NCBI RefSeq assembly: GCF_002843385.1
Contig: NZ_MVDE01000009.1
Span: 1 to 64,000, forward strand
DNA length: 64,000 nucleotides
Direction of reading: 5' to 3'
From: Labilibaculum manganireducens
GTDB taxonomy: Bacteria > Bacteroidota > Bacteroidia > Bacteroidales > Marinifilaceae
The notes under the pieces were generated by a model. The model worked only from the letters and a program-made list of their open reading frames with translations, made no database searches and was not told where the DNA came from. A program made the position numbers and the translations under genes. Each line of letters opens with the position of its first letter. Within the stretch, counting starts at the first letter, position 1. Below are positions 26,884-35,571 of this stretch, piece after piece.

Positions 26884-28893
26884 TTACTTAATTGTAATAT
26901 TCATTACAAAAGTAACCTGATATTGTGTACCATCCTTGGTGTAAATAAGTGCTTCCTTAACAGTATAAGTGTTACCTACTGCACTTTTCCCTGGATATTG
27001 TCCGATGTTCAATTCAAAACTACTTGAAGAAAACTCGGAAAATAATTTACTGTCATTCTCACTACCCCAGCCGATTACACCTCCAACACTATCGAACCAA
27101 AAACCATATCCGTTAGCTGTGGTCTCGTAATTTAGTGATCCGTCAGACTCAACAGCGGCGAAGGCAATTTTACCCTCCGAAGGCGTTTCTTTCGCGCCAA
27201 GCATATTACTTGAAATGGCAGAAGGTTGCATTACAAAAGCCTGAGCCACCTTATTAATATCACCATTAGCATTAAGGTTTACAGTAGCTCCTGAATAATC
27301 ATCAGCCGCAGCAAATGAAATATCATAGGTTAATGTCAAATCTTCGGGCGCAGCATTTGGATCAATAGTTATATTACCCAAAATATCAGTGTTGGAAAAT
27401 TTCAACTTATAAGGCCACTGATCATCGTTGCTTTCTTTTTCGTCCCAAGGATGAGCTTCATAAGTAGACGGTGCTCCCAATACTACAAACCATAAATTTA
27501 CACATCCTTCCGGTACAGTAAATTCAACCGATCCAGCTGTCTTCCTGTTCATTTCTCCATAAACACGCTGACCATTGTCTAGCAGTGCAACGTACCCATA
27601 ACGCCAACCTGCCCTTGTAAGGGAACTACTATTGTAATTTGTTGCAGTACCCGGATCTCCCGTGGCCAGCGCCGAACCAGGTGTTAAAGCTGTAAAACTT
27701 GTCGTAATAACAGTTCCAACAGTAGGTACATTTAATGGAATTACATTGTATCCAGTAGAACTGGGACATTTACTGTATGCCACCTGATAACTTCCATCGG
27801 TAAGTTGATAAAACTTATAGGTATGCTTACCAATATAGTTTTCGCCAAGCGAACGAAGAGCATCAAGATCCCAAGTAACAAACTTGGTCGCAGCCTCATA
27901 CAATTCTGCGTTTAATCCATCCACTGTTAATCCGTTTATACGCATATAAGCTTGAATTGGATCTTCTGGTTCTTTAGCCTCACGCCAAATTTTTCCGATC
28001 ATGTCTTTCCCATGCTTTTCAGCCCAGTAATAGTGAATAAAATAACTGGCATAACGATAGTTCTCATGCAAAACATGTCGATGATAATTATCACAATACA
28101 CTGGGTAATGATAGCCCTCAAAAATTTCTTCAGGATAACTTTGCATAGCCTGCCATTGGGCAGTTTGTTCCCAAAAGGCATTGCCTCCATTTCCTCCAAA
28201 ACCATAACGTAATCCTGCACCATTACCTAGATCACAGAAAACCTGATATTGAAAACTGTGACCAATTTCATGTGCAATTACTGATCCCACCGGATGAACA
28301 GTAGCCGGATTTATCCACAATGCACCAATAACATCATCATAACCTGATCCATACGCCATCCATTCGTCTGTATAGAACAGATAAATTTGCATTTTGTAGT
28401 CATCAAGATTAGATTTACCTACTCCCACTTCCGCAAACTTTAACGTGTTAATATTTAAATCGTAGAACGATTCGGCTTTCAAAAGTAAATCGTCAATATC
28501 TACACGATAAAATTCAGGTACACTACTAGCATTGGGATCAAGCCCAAAATCAGGTTCCCAAAAAACAATAAAATGATCCGATTGCTTACTTCGGACAAAC
28601 GACCATTTACTATCACCTCGCAACATATCAAGGCTCTTGTGTTCTTCCGGCTTATAAAATCGATCATAATCAGGTACATCTGATTCTGTAAGGATTGTTA
28701 CGGCAGATGTAGTATCTACCATAGCTGTTGTATCTACAGGAGTAGGTTCCGGACGAGTTTCAGGAATGTCACTTTTACCACATCCACTAGTATAAACAGA
28801 TGTAACAATAACAAACAAAACAAGTAAAAAGCAATTGTATAAGCCGGAAAAACCCGACTTATACAATTTAAAATAGGATTTATTTTCTTTCAT
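26884..28893 (-). CDS. DUF6055-like HEIGH lipoprotein with C-terminal DUF4859-like domain
   Basis: A 669-residue lipoprotein (Cys38, TSGC). Residues about 75-390 match my recollection of DUF6055 proteins: KSDHFIVFWE-like opening, then IAHEIGHSFQYQVF with His208, Glu209 and His212, and WEQTAQW with Glu242 as a possible third zinc ligand. A beta-rich middle domain is followed by a C-terminal DUF4859-like domain (about 555-669) with NGYGFWFDS and LNIGQYPGKS. A zinc metallopeptidase acting at the cell surface is plausible but unproven. It starts 7 bp after the DUF4859 triple-repeat gene, in the position usually held by SusE/F-like surface glycan-binding proteins. The shared DUF4859-like unit suggests both proteins bind the same ligand. 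Confidence 0.8.
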   Translation of the reverse strand: MKENKSYFKLYKSGFSGLYNCFLLVLFVIVTSVYTSGCGKSDIPETRPEPTPVDTTAMVDTTSAVTILTESDVPDYDRFYKPEEHKSLDMLRGDSKWSFVRSKQSDHFIVFWEPDFGLDPNASSVPEFYRVDIDDLLLKAESFYDLNINTLKFAEVGVGKSNLDDYKMQIYLFYTDEWMAYGSGYDDVIGALWINPATVHPVGSVIAHEIGHSFQYQVFCDLGNGAGLRYGFGGNGGNAFWEQTAQWQAMQSYPEEIFEGYHYPVYCDNYHRHVLHENYRYASYFIHYYWAEKHGKDMIGKIWREAKEPEDPIQAYMRINGLTVDGLNAELYEAATKFVTWDLDALRSLGENYIGKHTYKFYQLTDGSYQVAYSKCPSSTGYNVIPLNVPTVGTVITTSFTALTPGSALATGDPGTATNYNSSSLTRAGWRYGYVALLDNGQRVYGEMNRKTAGSVEFTVPEGCVNLWFVVLGAPSTYEAHPWDEKESNDDQWPYKLKFSNTDILGNITIDPNAAPEDLTLTYDISFAAADDYSGATVNLNANGDINKVAQAFVMQPSAISSNMLGAKETPSEGKIAFAAVESDGSLNYETTANGYGFWFDSVGGVIGWGSENDSKLFSEFSSSSFELNIGQYPGKSAVGNTYTVKEALIYTKDGTQYQVTFVMNITIK

Positions 28894-28900
28894 TTCTGAG

Positions 28901-30352
28901 TTATTCTACGTTGTAAGTGATATTAAGAGTAACAGTCACGCCATTGTAAGCAGCTATCAATTTTGTACTTACAGTATCTCCAGAAACAGCATTATCAGGA
29001 TGATTACCTCCATATAGATATAGTTCGGTTTCGTTATGTCCAATACTTAAATAAATCAAACCTTCGGCCCATTCACCCGTTGTTCCGTCGGCTTTAATCC
29101 AATAACCCGGTACATCTGAAGTGTAAACAGGATCTGTATCACCAACAGAACCCTCATATAATTTCAGATCACCAGAAATAATTGCCTGATAAATCTGATA
29201 GGTTGTCTTCTTAAATGCATTACGCAATATTTCTTTAACATCATATTGTATACTTGCATAATCGTCACTGTAAGCTTTACCCAGCTCAACATCCATTACA
29301 ACGTCTTCCGGATCACCGGCAGGAGCAGTTTCAGGATCCTCATAAGCAATTACATTAACCGTAACATTCAACATCACAATTTTGCTATTGGCAAGCAAGC
29401 CGTATTTAATAACAAATGTCTGTCCTGCAGTTAAATGTCCCGGGTATTGTCCAAGACTAATTTTGTCAGCAGAAAAATCGCCATAATCACTATATACACT
29501 CGCATTATCACCATATTCTCCTACAAAACCATTCATATCGTACCAAAAACCATTCCCGGTAACAATTTCCTGATTATAAGAACCATCTTCATTGACTCCA
29601 ACAAAACCAACCTCATCCATTGAACTTACTCCCAGATCAATTAACGCCTGAGTCAGATTAAACTGAAGCGAATCAGGATCATAACTGCTTTTAGGAATAA
29701 TATTAATAGCAAGATCCTGAGTACTAACCACAGTTGCGCTTAATTGTCCTGGTGCAGCAACATTAATTGTAATAACAACTGCCACACGTTGTTCATTGTA
29801 CTTTAAACATTCAATAATTTTAATTGTCTGACCATCGGTTAAATGCCCTGGGTATTGCCCCACATTGAAAACACTGGTTTCAGTATCAAATTCAGCAAAA
29901 ACCATGGCGTTCTCACCCCATTCTGAAAGATCACCATTAGCATCCCACCAATGACCCCAAGGAGCATTTGTATTCGTTATACTTCCAGCATCTGCATGTG
30001 TGGTACCTTCAATGGCAAAACCCTTAATTTCCGGAGCTCCGCTTTCACCGTTAATACCAGCAAGAACTTCTTCTTCCGAAATACCAAAAAGTTCAGCAAT
30101 TTTATCAATTTCGACTGTTGCAGGGGCACCATCATATAATGATTTACTCGTGGTTATTTCTACAGAATATTCAAGTACCAAATCCGCATTGATCTTCTCT
30201 TTCTGAGCTTGCAGAATTGAATCCTGACGCGCTATTTCAGCTATTTCATCAGCAGTCATCTCATGTACGCTGCTAAAATCTTCATTATCGGCACAACTAA
30301 ACAATCCTGCAATCAGCATGGACAGAATAATATATATATGTATTTTTTTCAT
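28901..30352 (-). CDS. Surface lipoprotein with three DUF4859-like domains
   Basis: A 483-residue lipoprotein (Cys20, LFSC). After a short linker come three homologous domains of about 125-140 residues. Domains one and two carry the motif (V/L)GQYPGHLT followed by GQT and a beta strand ending VTINV or VTVNV; the third has YGGNHPDNAVSGDTV and ends NITYNVE. The same unit recurs once in the next gene. These features resemble DUF4859, which is common beside SusC/SusD. Position directly after SusD, lipid anchor and tandem binding-like domains argue for a surface glycan-binding protein (SusE/F-like role). No catalytic motif is visible. An inverted repeat at 30382-30431 separates it from susD. Confidence 0.82.
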   Translation of the reverse strand: MKKIHIYIILSMLIAGLFSCADNEDFSSVHEMTADEIAEIARQDSILQAQKEKINADLVLEYSVEITTSKSLYDGAPATVEIDKIAELFGISEEEVLAGINGESGAPEIKGFAIEGTTHADAGSITNTNAPWGHWWDANGDLSEWGENAMVFAEFDTETSVFNVGQYPGHLTDGQTIKIIECLKYNEQRVAVVITINVAAPGQLSATVVSTQDLAINIIPKSSYDPDSLQFNLTQALIDLGVSSMDEVGFVGVNEDGSYNQEIVTGNGFWYDMNGFVGEYGDNASVYSDYGDFSADKISLGQYPGHLTAGQTFVIKYGLLANSKIVMLNVTVNVIAYEDPETAPAGDPEDVVMDVELGKAYSDDYASIQYDVKEILRNAFKKTTYQIYQAIISGDLKLYEGSVGDTDPVYTSDVPGYWIKADGTTGEWAEGLIYLSIGHNETELYLYGGNHPDNAVSGDTVSTKLIAAYNGVTVTLNITYNVE

Positions 30353-30381
30353 CTGTGTATAATTTATTTTACGATACTTAC

Positions 30382-30431
30382 TGCCTGTTGCTTAACTCTA
30401 AATTCACATAATTTACGGCAAACAACAGGCA
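30382..30431 (-). repeat. Inverted repeat between susD and the DUF4859 gene
   Basis: TGCCTGTTG (30382-30390) and CAACAGGCA (30423-30431) pair as a 9-bp stem with a 32-base loop. There is no T-run after it on the minus strand, so an mRNA-processing or partial attenuation role is more likely than full termination. Confidence 0.5.
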
Positions 30432-30460
30432 ACTAAATTCATCACTTTATTCGAAGAACT

Positions 30461-32152
30461 TTAGTATCCTTCATTTTGAATGAGAGAAATATTCGCATCT
30501 ATAGCCGATTTAGGAATCGGAAAATAGTTCCAGTGAGTCTCTGAAGTCGCATCTTTACAAAACCACGACTTACCATTAAAGACATTTCTGCCATCTGCCA
30601 TCTTGAATCGGATAAGATCCTGACGACGATGATGTTCACCTACAAACTCCCAGCCCAGATCATCAAGCAAGCCACCTAACTCAATATCGGCTCCACCTTC
30701 GCTTGTTGTTACATAAGTATCCCAGTTAGCAAAACCTTCGCTGGTATATTCGCGATGTCCGTAATCGTAAATACTACCTCCTTTTAATTGAGCAATAGTA
30801 CGTGTAGCTTTCGCAACCGACTCTAACGAACGCATACGTATATCTGTAATCAAATCCGCTGCAATTTGTTCATCGCGTCCAAGACGCAACAGACATTCTG
30901 CTTTTATAAACATTGCATCCGCTAAGCGGAAAAAAGGTACGTCGTCGCCCCCGGTTCCACCGTCGCCAGCCACAATTTCATATTTAACAAAACGGTAACC
31001 TTCTTGTTGATAAGCACCAGGGTTATCAATAGAGTGAACTTGCTGAGAATAATTCAAAACGCCCTGACCAGCCCAATCATCAGTGCTGAAAGCAATTGGG
31101 TCACCCGATTGAGGTATTGTGTTACCCGATGCATCTTCAGTTGCCTGATATTGTATACCACCAGCCCATGTATAAGCCAAACGATTATCACCGTCTTCGT
31201 AACTTTCAATAAATTGAGGAACTGCACAACTACCATTCCAAGGAGAACCATCGAATCCGTATGCCGCAGCACCTGCCCCTACCAAACATTTATTAACTAA
31301 GTAATTATGACTCGCATTCTTCTTATCAAGAGGCAGGGCAAAAATTACTTCCGGTGAAGTAGAGATATCCTCTTTAAAATTATCAAGGTAGTTTGTAGCA
31401 AGAGAATATCCACCATTACTGATAATATCTTCTACTTCAGTTAGGGCTTTGTCATAATATGTATCATCATTTGTTTCAAAATATACATTGTGATTCAAAT
31501 ACAACTTTGCCAATACCATATCCGCCGCATATCTGTTAGGATAGCCATGTACTTTGGCTGTTCCCAGATCGTCCTTAATGGCCTCCAATTCACTCACACA
31601 AAAATCGTAAATAACGTCAGCAGTAACCTGCTCCGGCAAATATCCCGCTTCAAATTCCTGAGTTGTTTCCAAAGGTACATTTCTAAAGGCATCAAGTAAT
31701 ACATAGTAGTTGAGTGCACGTAAAAAACGCATCTGTGCCTGTTCCGAACCTGTATCCGGTAATACATCCAAAGTTTTATTGGCATATCCTATACCAACAT
31801 AGGCATAATACCACAAACCTTCTGAATGTCCTTGACCCGAATTCCAGCTATGTTTATGCATATTGACGTACAAATCGCCCCAACCAACACCAATACGTTT
31901 GGGTGTCATATAAGTATCGCTGCACTCCTCATTGAAGTCAAAATAGCCATTCCATCCCCAATACAAAAATCGAAACTGGGCATAAGCTTCTCCCATCATA
32001 GATCCTACGACTTCGGAATCGGTTACATCAACAGTTTCATCAGTAAGTTTATCATAAACACTTTCGTCCAAATCAGTGCATGCTCCTGATATCAATAAAG
32101 AGCTTACAGCAAGACTAATAAATATATATTTAATGAGTTTCATAATTCTCAA
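30461..32152 (-). CDS. SusD/RagB-family glycan-binding lipoprotein (pair 2)
   Basis: A 563-residue lipoprotein. The ATG at 32143 (MKLIKYIF) opens a cleaner signal than the one at 32152 and may be the true start. Lipobox Cys is in LISGAC. SusD features include the ALNYYVLLDAFRNVPLETT segment, PFFRLADAMFIKAECLLRLG, EFVGEHHRRQDLIRFK and the terminal IQNEGY. It starts 3 bp after its SusC partner. It parallels the SusD at 12274-13890 closely, even in the N-terminal WGWNGYFDFNEE and MHKHSWN-type segments, so both pairs probably capture related glycans. It is followed by the two DUF4859-bearing lipoproteins, which would complete the surface complex. Confidence 0.95.
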   Translation of the reverse strand: MRIMKLIKYIFISLAVSSLLISGACTDLDESVYDKLTDETVDVTDSEVVGSMMGEAYAQFRFLYWGWNGYFDFNEECSDTYMTPKRIGVGWGDLYVNMHKHSWNSGQGHSEGLWYYAYVGIGYANKTLDVLPDTGSEQAQMRFLRALNYYVLLDAFRNVPLETTQEFEAGYLPEQVTADVIYDFCVSELEAIKDDLGTAKVHGYPNRYAADMVLAKLYLNHNVYFETNDDTYYDKALTEVEDIISNGGYSLATNYLDNFKEDISTSPEVIFALPLDKKNASHNYLVNKCLVGAGAAAYGFDGSPWNGSCAVPQFIESYEDGDNRLAYTWAGGIQYQATEDASGNTIPQSGDPIAFSTDDWAGQGVLNYSQQVHSIDNPGAYQQEGYRFVKYEIVAGDGGTGGDDVPFFRLADAMFIKAECLLRLGRDEQIAADLITDIRMRSLESVAKATRTIAQLKGGSIYDYGHREYTSEGFANWDTYVTTSEGGADIELGGLLDDLGWEFVGEHHRRQDLIRFKMADGRNVFNGKSWFCKDATSETHWNYFPIPKSAIDANISLIQNEGY

Positions 32153-32155
32153 ATT

Positions 32156-35100
32156 TTAAAAGTTAACAGAAAGTCCAATTGTGTATGAACGTACAGTAGG
32201 ATACTTATCACGACCATCAATACCTGGAGCTAAGAAATTGTTATCAACTTCTGGATCCAGACCGGAATAACCTGTGATACAGAAAAGGTTTTGACCCGAT
32301 ACATAAACACGGAGGTTATTCACATAACTTTTCGCTTTAGCTGAAAGAGGAATGGTATAACCCAAAGTTGCGTTAGATAGTTTTACAAAATCACCATTTT
32401 CAATATGATCGCTCCATACACCTTGCGACATAGAATTGGTCAAGCCTACCTGCAGCTGACTGCCTGTTTCGGGATTAATAACCGCTGCACCGGCAGCATC
32501 AACTGCACCATACAAATTGGCCGCCGACTTTAAACGGTTGTAGGCAATAGAGTTATTTTCATAAAAACTACGCTGAGAATTCAGAATCTGATATCCGAAC
32601 TGACCGGTAAACTGAAGATTAAGATCGAAACCTTTGTAACGGAAAGTATTGCTCCATCCGGCATAAATTTGCGGTAGACCATTTCCCAAACGCTGACGGT
32701 TTTTTTCTTCGTTGTATTTGGTGTCAAATTCCTTAACACTCCAAGTGTCATCATCATTCTTCACTTGAACCAGCACAACACCGTCCTTACTTACTCCAAC
32801 AGATCTTAATCCCCAGAAATCACCAAGACGATGACCTATCTCCATTGCATGAGTTGCTACAGAAATTGGATCACCAACCCCTCCAACTTCAGAGAAATTA
32901 TCAGTTTCGTACAAATCATTTGATAAACTCAAGAGCTTATTCTCATTATGAGAAAGAGTTAGGGTAGAATTCCATTCAAATTCGCTTGTTTTAACAGGAA
33001 TTGCATTTACCATTACCTCAATACCATTATTACGCATTTGACCAACGTTAGCTGTCGTAACATCATACATATTAGGAGGCACAGGAACAGCGTAATCATA
33101 AAGTAAGTCAACCGTTTTCTTTGTATACACATCAATGGCTCCACTCAATCGTGAATCAAGAACAGCCCAGTCTAAACCGATATTCCATTCGCTGGTTTTT
33201 TCCCATTTAAGATCGGGATTCGGATTTTGAGCTACTTTCAATGAAGGTGTCCACTTACCGTCTGTATTTAAATGTTTACCATATGCGTCATAGTCGAATG
33301 TGGTAAGAGACAAATAAGAATCAGTTGGAATAACACCGGTTACACCATAACCCGTGCGAAGTTTTAAATTTGTTAACCACGAAATGGATTTCATGAAATT
33401 TTCGTTACTAACTGTCCATCCTAATGATGCTGCCGGAAAATTACCCCATTTATTATTTTCACCAAATTTTGACGAACCTTCACGACGAAAACTTACCATT
33501 GCATTAAAACGATTGTCATAACCATAAGTTGCACGTCCGAAAAAACCAACTAATTTATCGTCTCTCTTGTCAGAAGCCATGCCTGCCACATGGTCTTCAT
33601 CTGACAGATAAGTACCTTGTCCTAAATTATTATACAAATAAGATTCTGAAGGAAAATTAGAGTTCGATGCGCTAAATCCATCGTGAACGTTATATAAATA
33701 GCTATAACCTACAATTGCACTTATACGACTCTTTTCAATTGAAAAATCGTAGCTGGTAGTAAGTTCCAGATTATCACTAACATCGTTACCCGATGATTTT
33801 GAAGCAGAACCTTTTATACCACCTGTAGCCTGAGTATAATACTGGCTGGTATAGTATGTTTCACCAGTTGTTTCTATTTCTTTTTTTGACAACATCAGAT
33901 TGGTTTTCCAGCCTTTAATCGGCTCAAAAGTGATATTACCGGTTACACGCGCATATTTAGTACGGGTATCTCCAATCATTTCATTTTGAATGGCAACCGG
34001 ATTAAAATATTGAAAACGACTAAATTCTTCGAAATAAGTGCCATCTTCATTGTAAACAGGTGAGGAAGGATTACGTATTAAAGCCTGACGATACACGTAA
34101 TTATTGTTGTTATTTGTGTTCTTATGAGTCGTGTAAAGTACATTAATATTGAACTTCAGAATGTCATTCATCGCATATTGACTAAAGTCCATCTGGGCTT
34201 TAATGTCATTGCTATCACTCTTACGCATTATTCCTTCTTCGTCCGAAAACGTAATGCTAGCAGCGTATGTCGAAGATTTAGTACCACCTGTCAAACTCAG
34301 CGAATGATTTTGCGTATAGCCTGCTTTTCTGCTAACAGCCTCCAACCAGTCTGTATCATAACCTCCATATTCGAAATTAGTGCGACCATAAATAATATCA
34401 TTAGTATCCATAAAATCGAGAGTCTTGTACCATTCTGATAATGAGACATAAGCAGAATAAGTCGCGGTTGCCTGAGAATCGCGTTTACCCGATTTAGTAC
34501 TAATAATAATTACTCCGTTGGCACCACGCGTACCATAAATAGCTGCAGCCGAAGCATCTTTTAAAACGTCGATTGAAGCAATATTTTCGGGTGCTACTGT
34601 AGTTAACGACCCCTCAATTCCATCTACCAATACAAGTGGTTGAACACTACCTTTAATCGTAGTAATACCACGAAGCATTATGCTTGATGTTGCATTCGGA
34701 TCACCTGAAGATTTAGTAATGCTCAAACCGGCAATTTTTCCTTTTACAAGCTCGGCGGCATCACCAATTTTACCAACAATAAAATCTTCTGATTTTACAC
34801 TGGTTATCGCACTAGTTACATCCCCTTTTCGCTGGGTTCCATAACCAATTGCCACAACCTCTTCCAAGCCAACAAAATCAGCTTCTAAATGCACTTCCTG
34901 CTTTGGCATTTCTTTTACTACATTAATATCATAAGTTTTATATCCAATAAAAGATATACTTACAATATCACCCACTTTTGCATCAAGATTAAAATATCCT
35001 TCAGAGTTAGTAATGGTACCAATTGTTGTACTTTTAATAAGAACAGTAACTCCAGGTAAAGGAGAACCTATTTCATCCAAAACAATTCCTTCAACTTTTT

Positions 35101-35212
35101 CCTGGGCTAAGCCAATAGTTGAGGAACAAAACACAACACTTAGAAATAATAAAAACATCAACTGATAATGTTTTAAATTACTTCTACTCTTTTGTTCTAG
35201 TTTTTTTCTCAT
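32156..35212 (-). CDS. SusC-family TonB-dependent receptor (pair 2)
   Basis: A 1018-residue outer-membrane receptor with an N-terminal carboxypeptidase-like domain after the signal peptide (GLAQ), the SusC signature LEEVVAIGYGT, the plug block AAIYGTRGANGVIIISTK, and a barrel ending TIGLSVNF. It imports oligosaccharides together with the SusD encoded 3 bp downstream. It shares the YRQALIRNP segment and many barrel motifs with the SusC at 13901-16900, showing common descent. It lies 359 bp downstream of the HTCS gene on the same strand, and this gap holds nested palindromes that may be its operator. It is probably the main HTCS-controlled transcript. Confidence 0.96.
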   Translation of the reverse strand: MRKKLEQKSRSNLKHYQLMFLLFLSVVFCSSTIGLAQEKVEGIVLDEIGSPLPGVTVLIKSTTIGTITNSEGYFNLDAKVGDIVSISFIGYKTYDINVVKEMPKQEVHLEADFVGLEEVVAIGYGTQRKGDVTSAITSVKSEDFIVGKIGDAAELVKGKIAGLSITKSSGDPNATSSIMLRGITTIKGSVQPLVLVDGIEGSLTTVAPENIASIDVLKDASAAAIYGTRGANGVIIISTKSGKRDSQATATYSAYVSLSEWYKTLDFMDTNDIIYGRTNFEYGGYDTDWLEAVSRKAGYTQNHSLSLTGGTKSSTYAASITFSDEEGIMRKSDSNDIKAQMDFSQYAMNDILKFNINVLYTTHKNTNNNNNYVYRQALIRNPSSPVYNEDGTYFEEFSRFQYFNPVAIQNEMIGDTRTKYARVTGNITFEPIKGWKTNLMLSKKEIETTGETYYTSQYYTQATGGIKGSASKSSGNDVSDNLELTTSYDFSIEKSRISAIVGYSYLYNVHDGFSASNSNFPSESYLYNNLGQGTYLSDEDHVAGMASDKRDDKLVGFFGRATYGYDNRFNAMVSFRREGSSKFGENNKWGNFPAASLGWTVSNENFMKSISWLTNLKLRTGYGVTGVIPTDSYLSLTTFDYDAYGKHLNTDGKWTPSLKVAQNPNPDLKWEKTSEWNIGLDWAVLDSRLSGAIDVYTKKTVDLLYDYAVPVPPNMYDVTTANVGQMRNNGIEVMVNAIPVKTSEFEWNSTLTLSHNENKLLSLSNDLYETDNFSEVGGVGDPISVATHAMEIGHRLGDFWGLRSVGVSKDGVVLVQVKNDDDTWSVKEFDTKYNEEKNRQRLGNGLPQIYAGWSNTFRYKGFDLNLQFTGQFGYQILNSQRSFYENNSIAYNRLKSAANLYGAVDAAGAAVINPETGSQLQVGLTNSMSQGVWSDHIENGDFVKLSNATLGYTIPLSAKAKSYVNNLRVYVSGQNLFCITGYSGLDPEVDNNFLAPGIDGRDKYPTVRSYTIGLSVNF

Positions 35213-35571
35213 ACGTTTCTAATTTTATAAATAGATTTAGGATCATTTTGATATTTCAAAGATGTATTTACAATGACAAAAGTGCATGCACGTATGTTGA
35301 AATAACATACACACATGTGTAATTGAAAGTAATACGACAATAAATACTACTGAATATCAATATCTTGACCAATAAAACTATGAGCTTTCGAGATATTACA
35401 ATATGGAAGATAAATGTCTGACAAAGACAGAAGATGAAATTCATTGAAATCGATTCCGAAAAAATAGAAATTATGCAGTTCAAACTTCAATTGAGAAAAA
35501 AAATCAATAATAAAAACTCAGAATTTTAATGATGCAGGAAGTCTCTTGTCAAAAAATAAGGAAAATGAAAA
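35213..35571. other. Intergenic region upstream of SusC pair 2
   Basis: This 359-bp gap has no credible gene; a minus-strand open frame at 35268-35483 has low-complexity hydrophobic content and no start context. Its main content is the palindrome cluster at 35282-35320. A CATCTTTG near the SusC start resembles a -7 box with one mismatch. The rest (35321-35571) is AT-rich and shows nothing I recognise. Confidence 0.6.
35282..35320 (-). promoter_or_regulatory. Nested palindrome cluster upstream of SusC
   Basis: Two perfect 10-bp palindromes, GTGCATGCAC (35282-35291) and ACACATGTGT (35311-35320), flank a hairpin with arms GTATGTT and AACATAC around GAAAT. The two sides are also partly complementary across about 16 bp. 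It lies 70-108 bp before the SusC start, a fitting place for an HTCS binding site. Confidence 0.45.

Noticed and set aside
35268-35483. Minus-strand 71-residue frame upstream of SusC
   Set aside because: Low-complexity hydrophobic content, no start context, and it overlaps the palindrome cluster.
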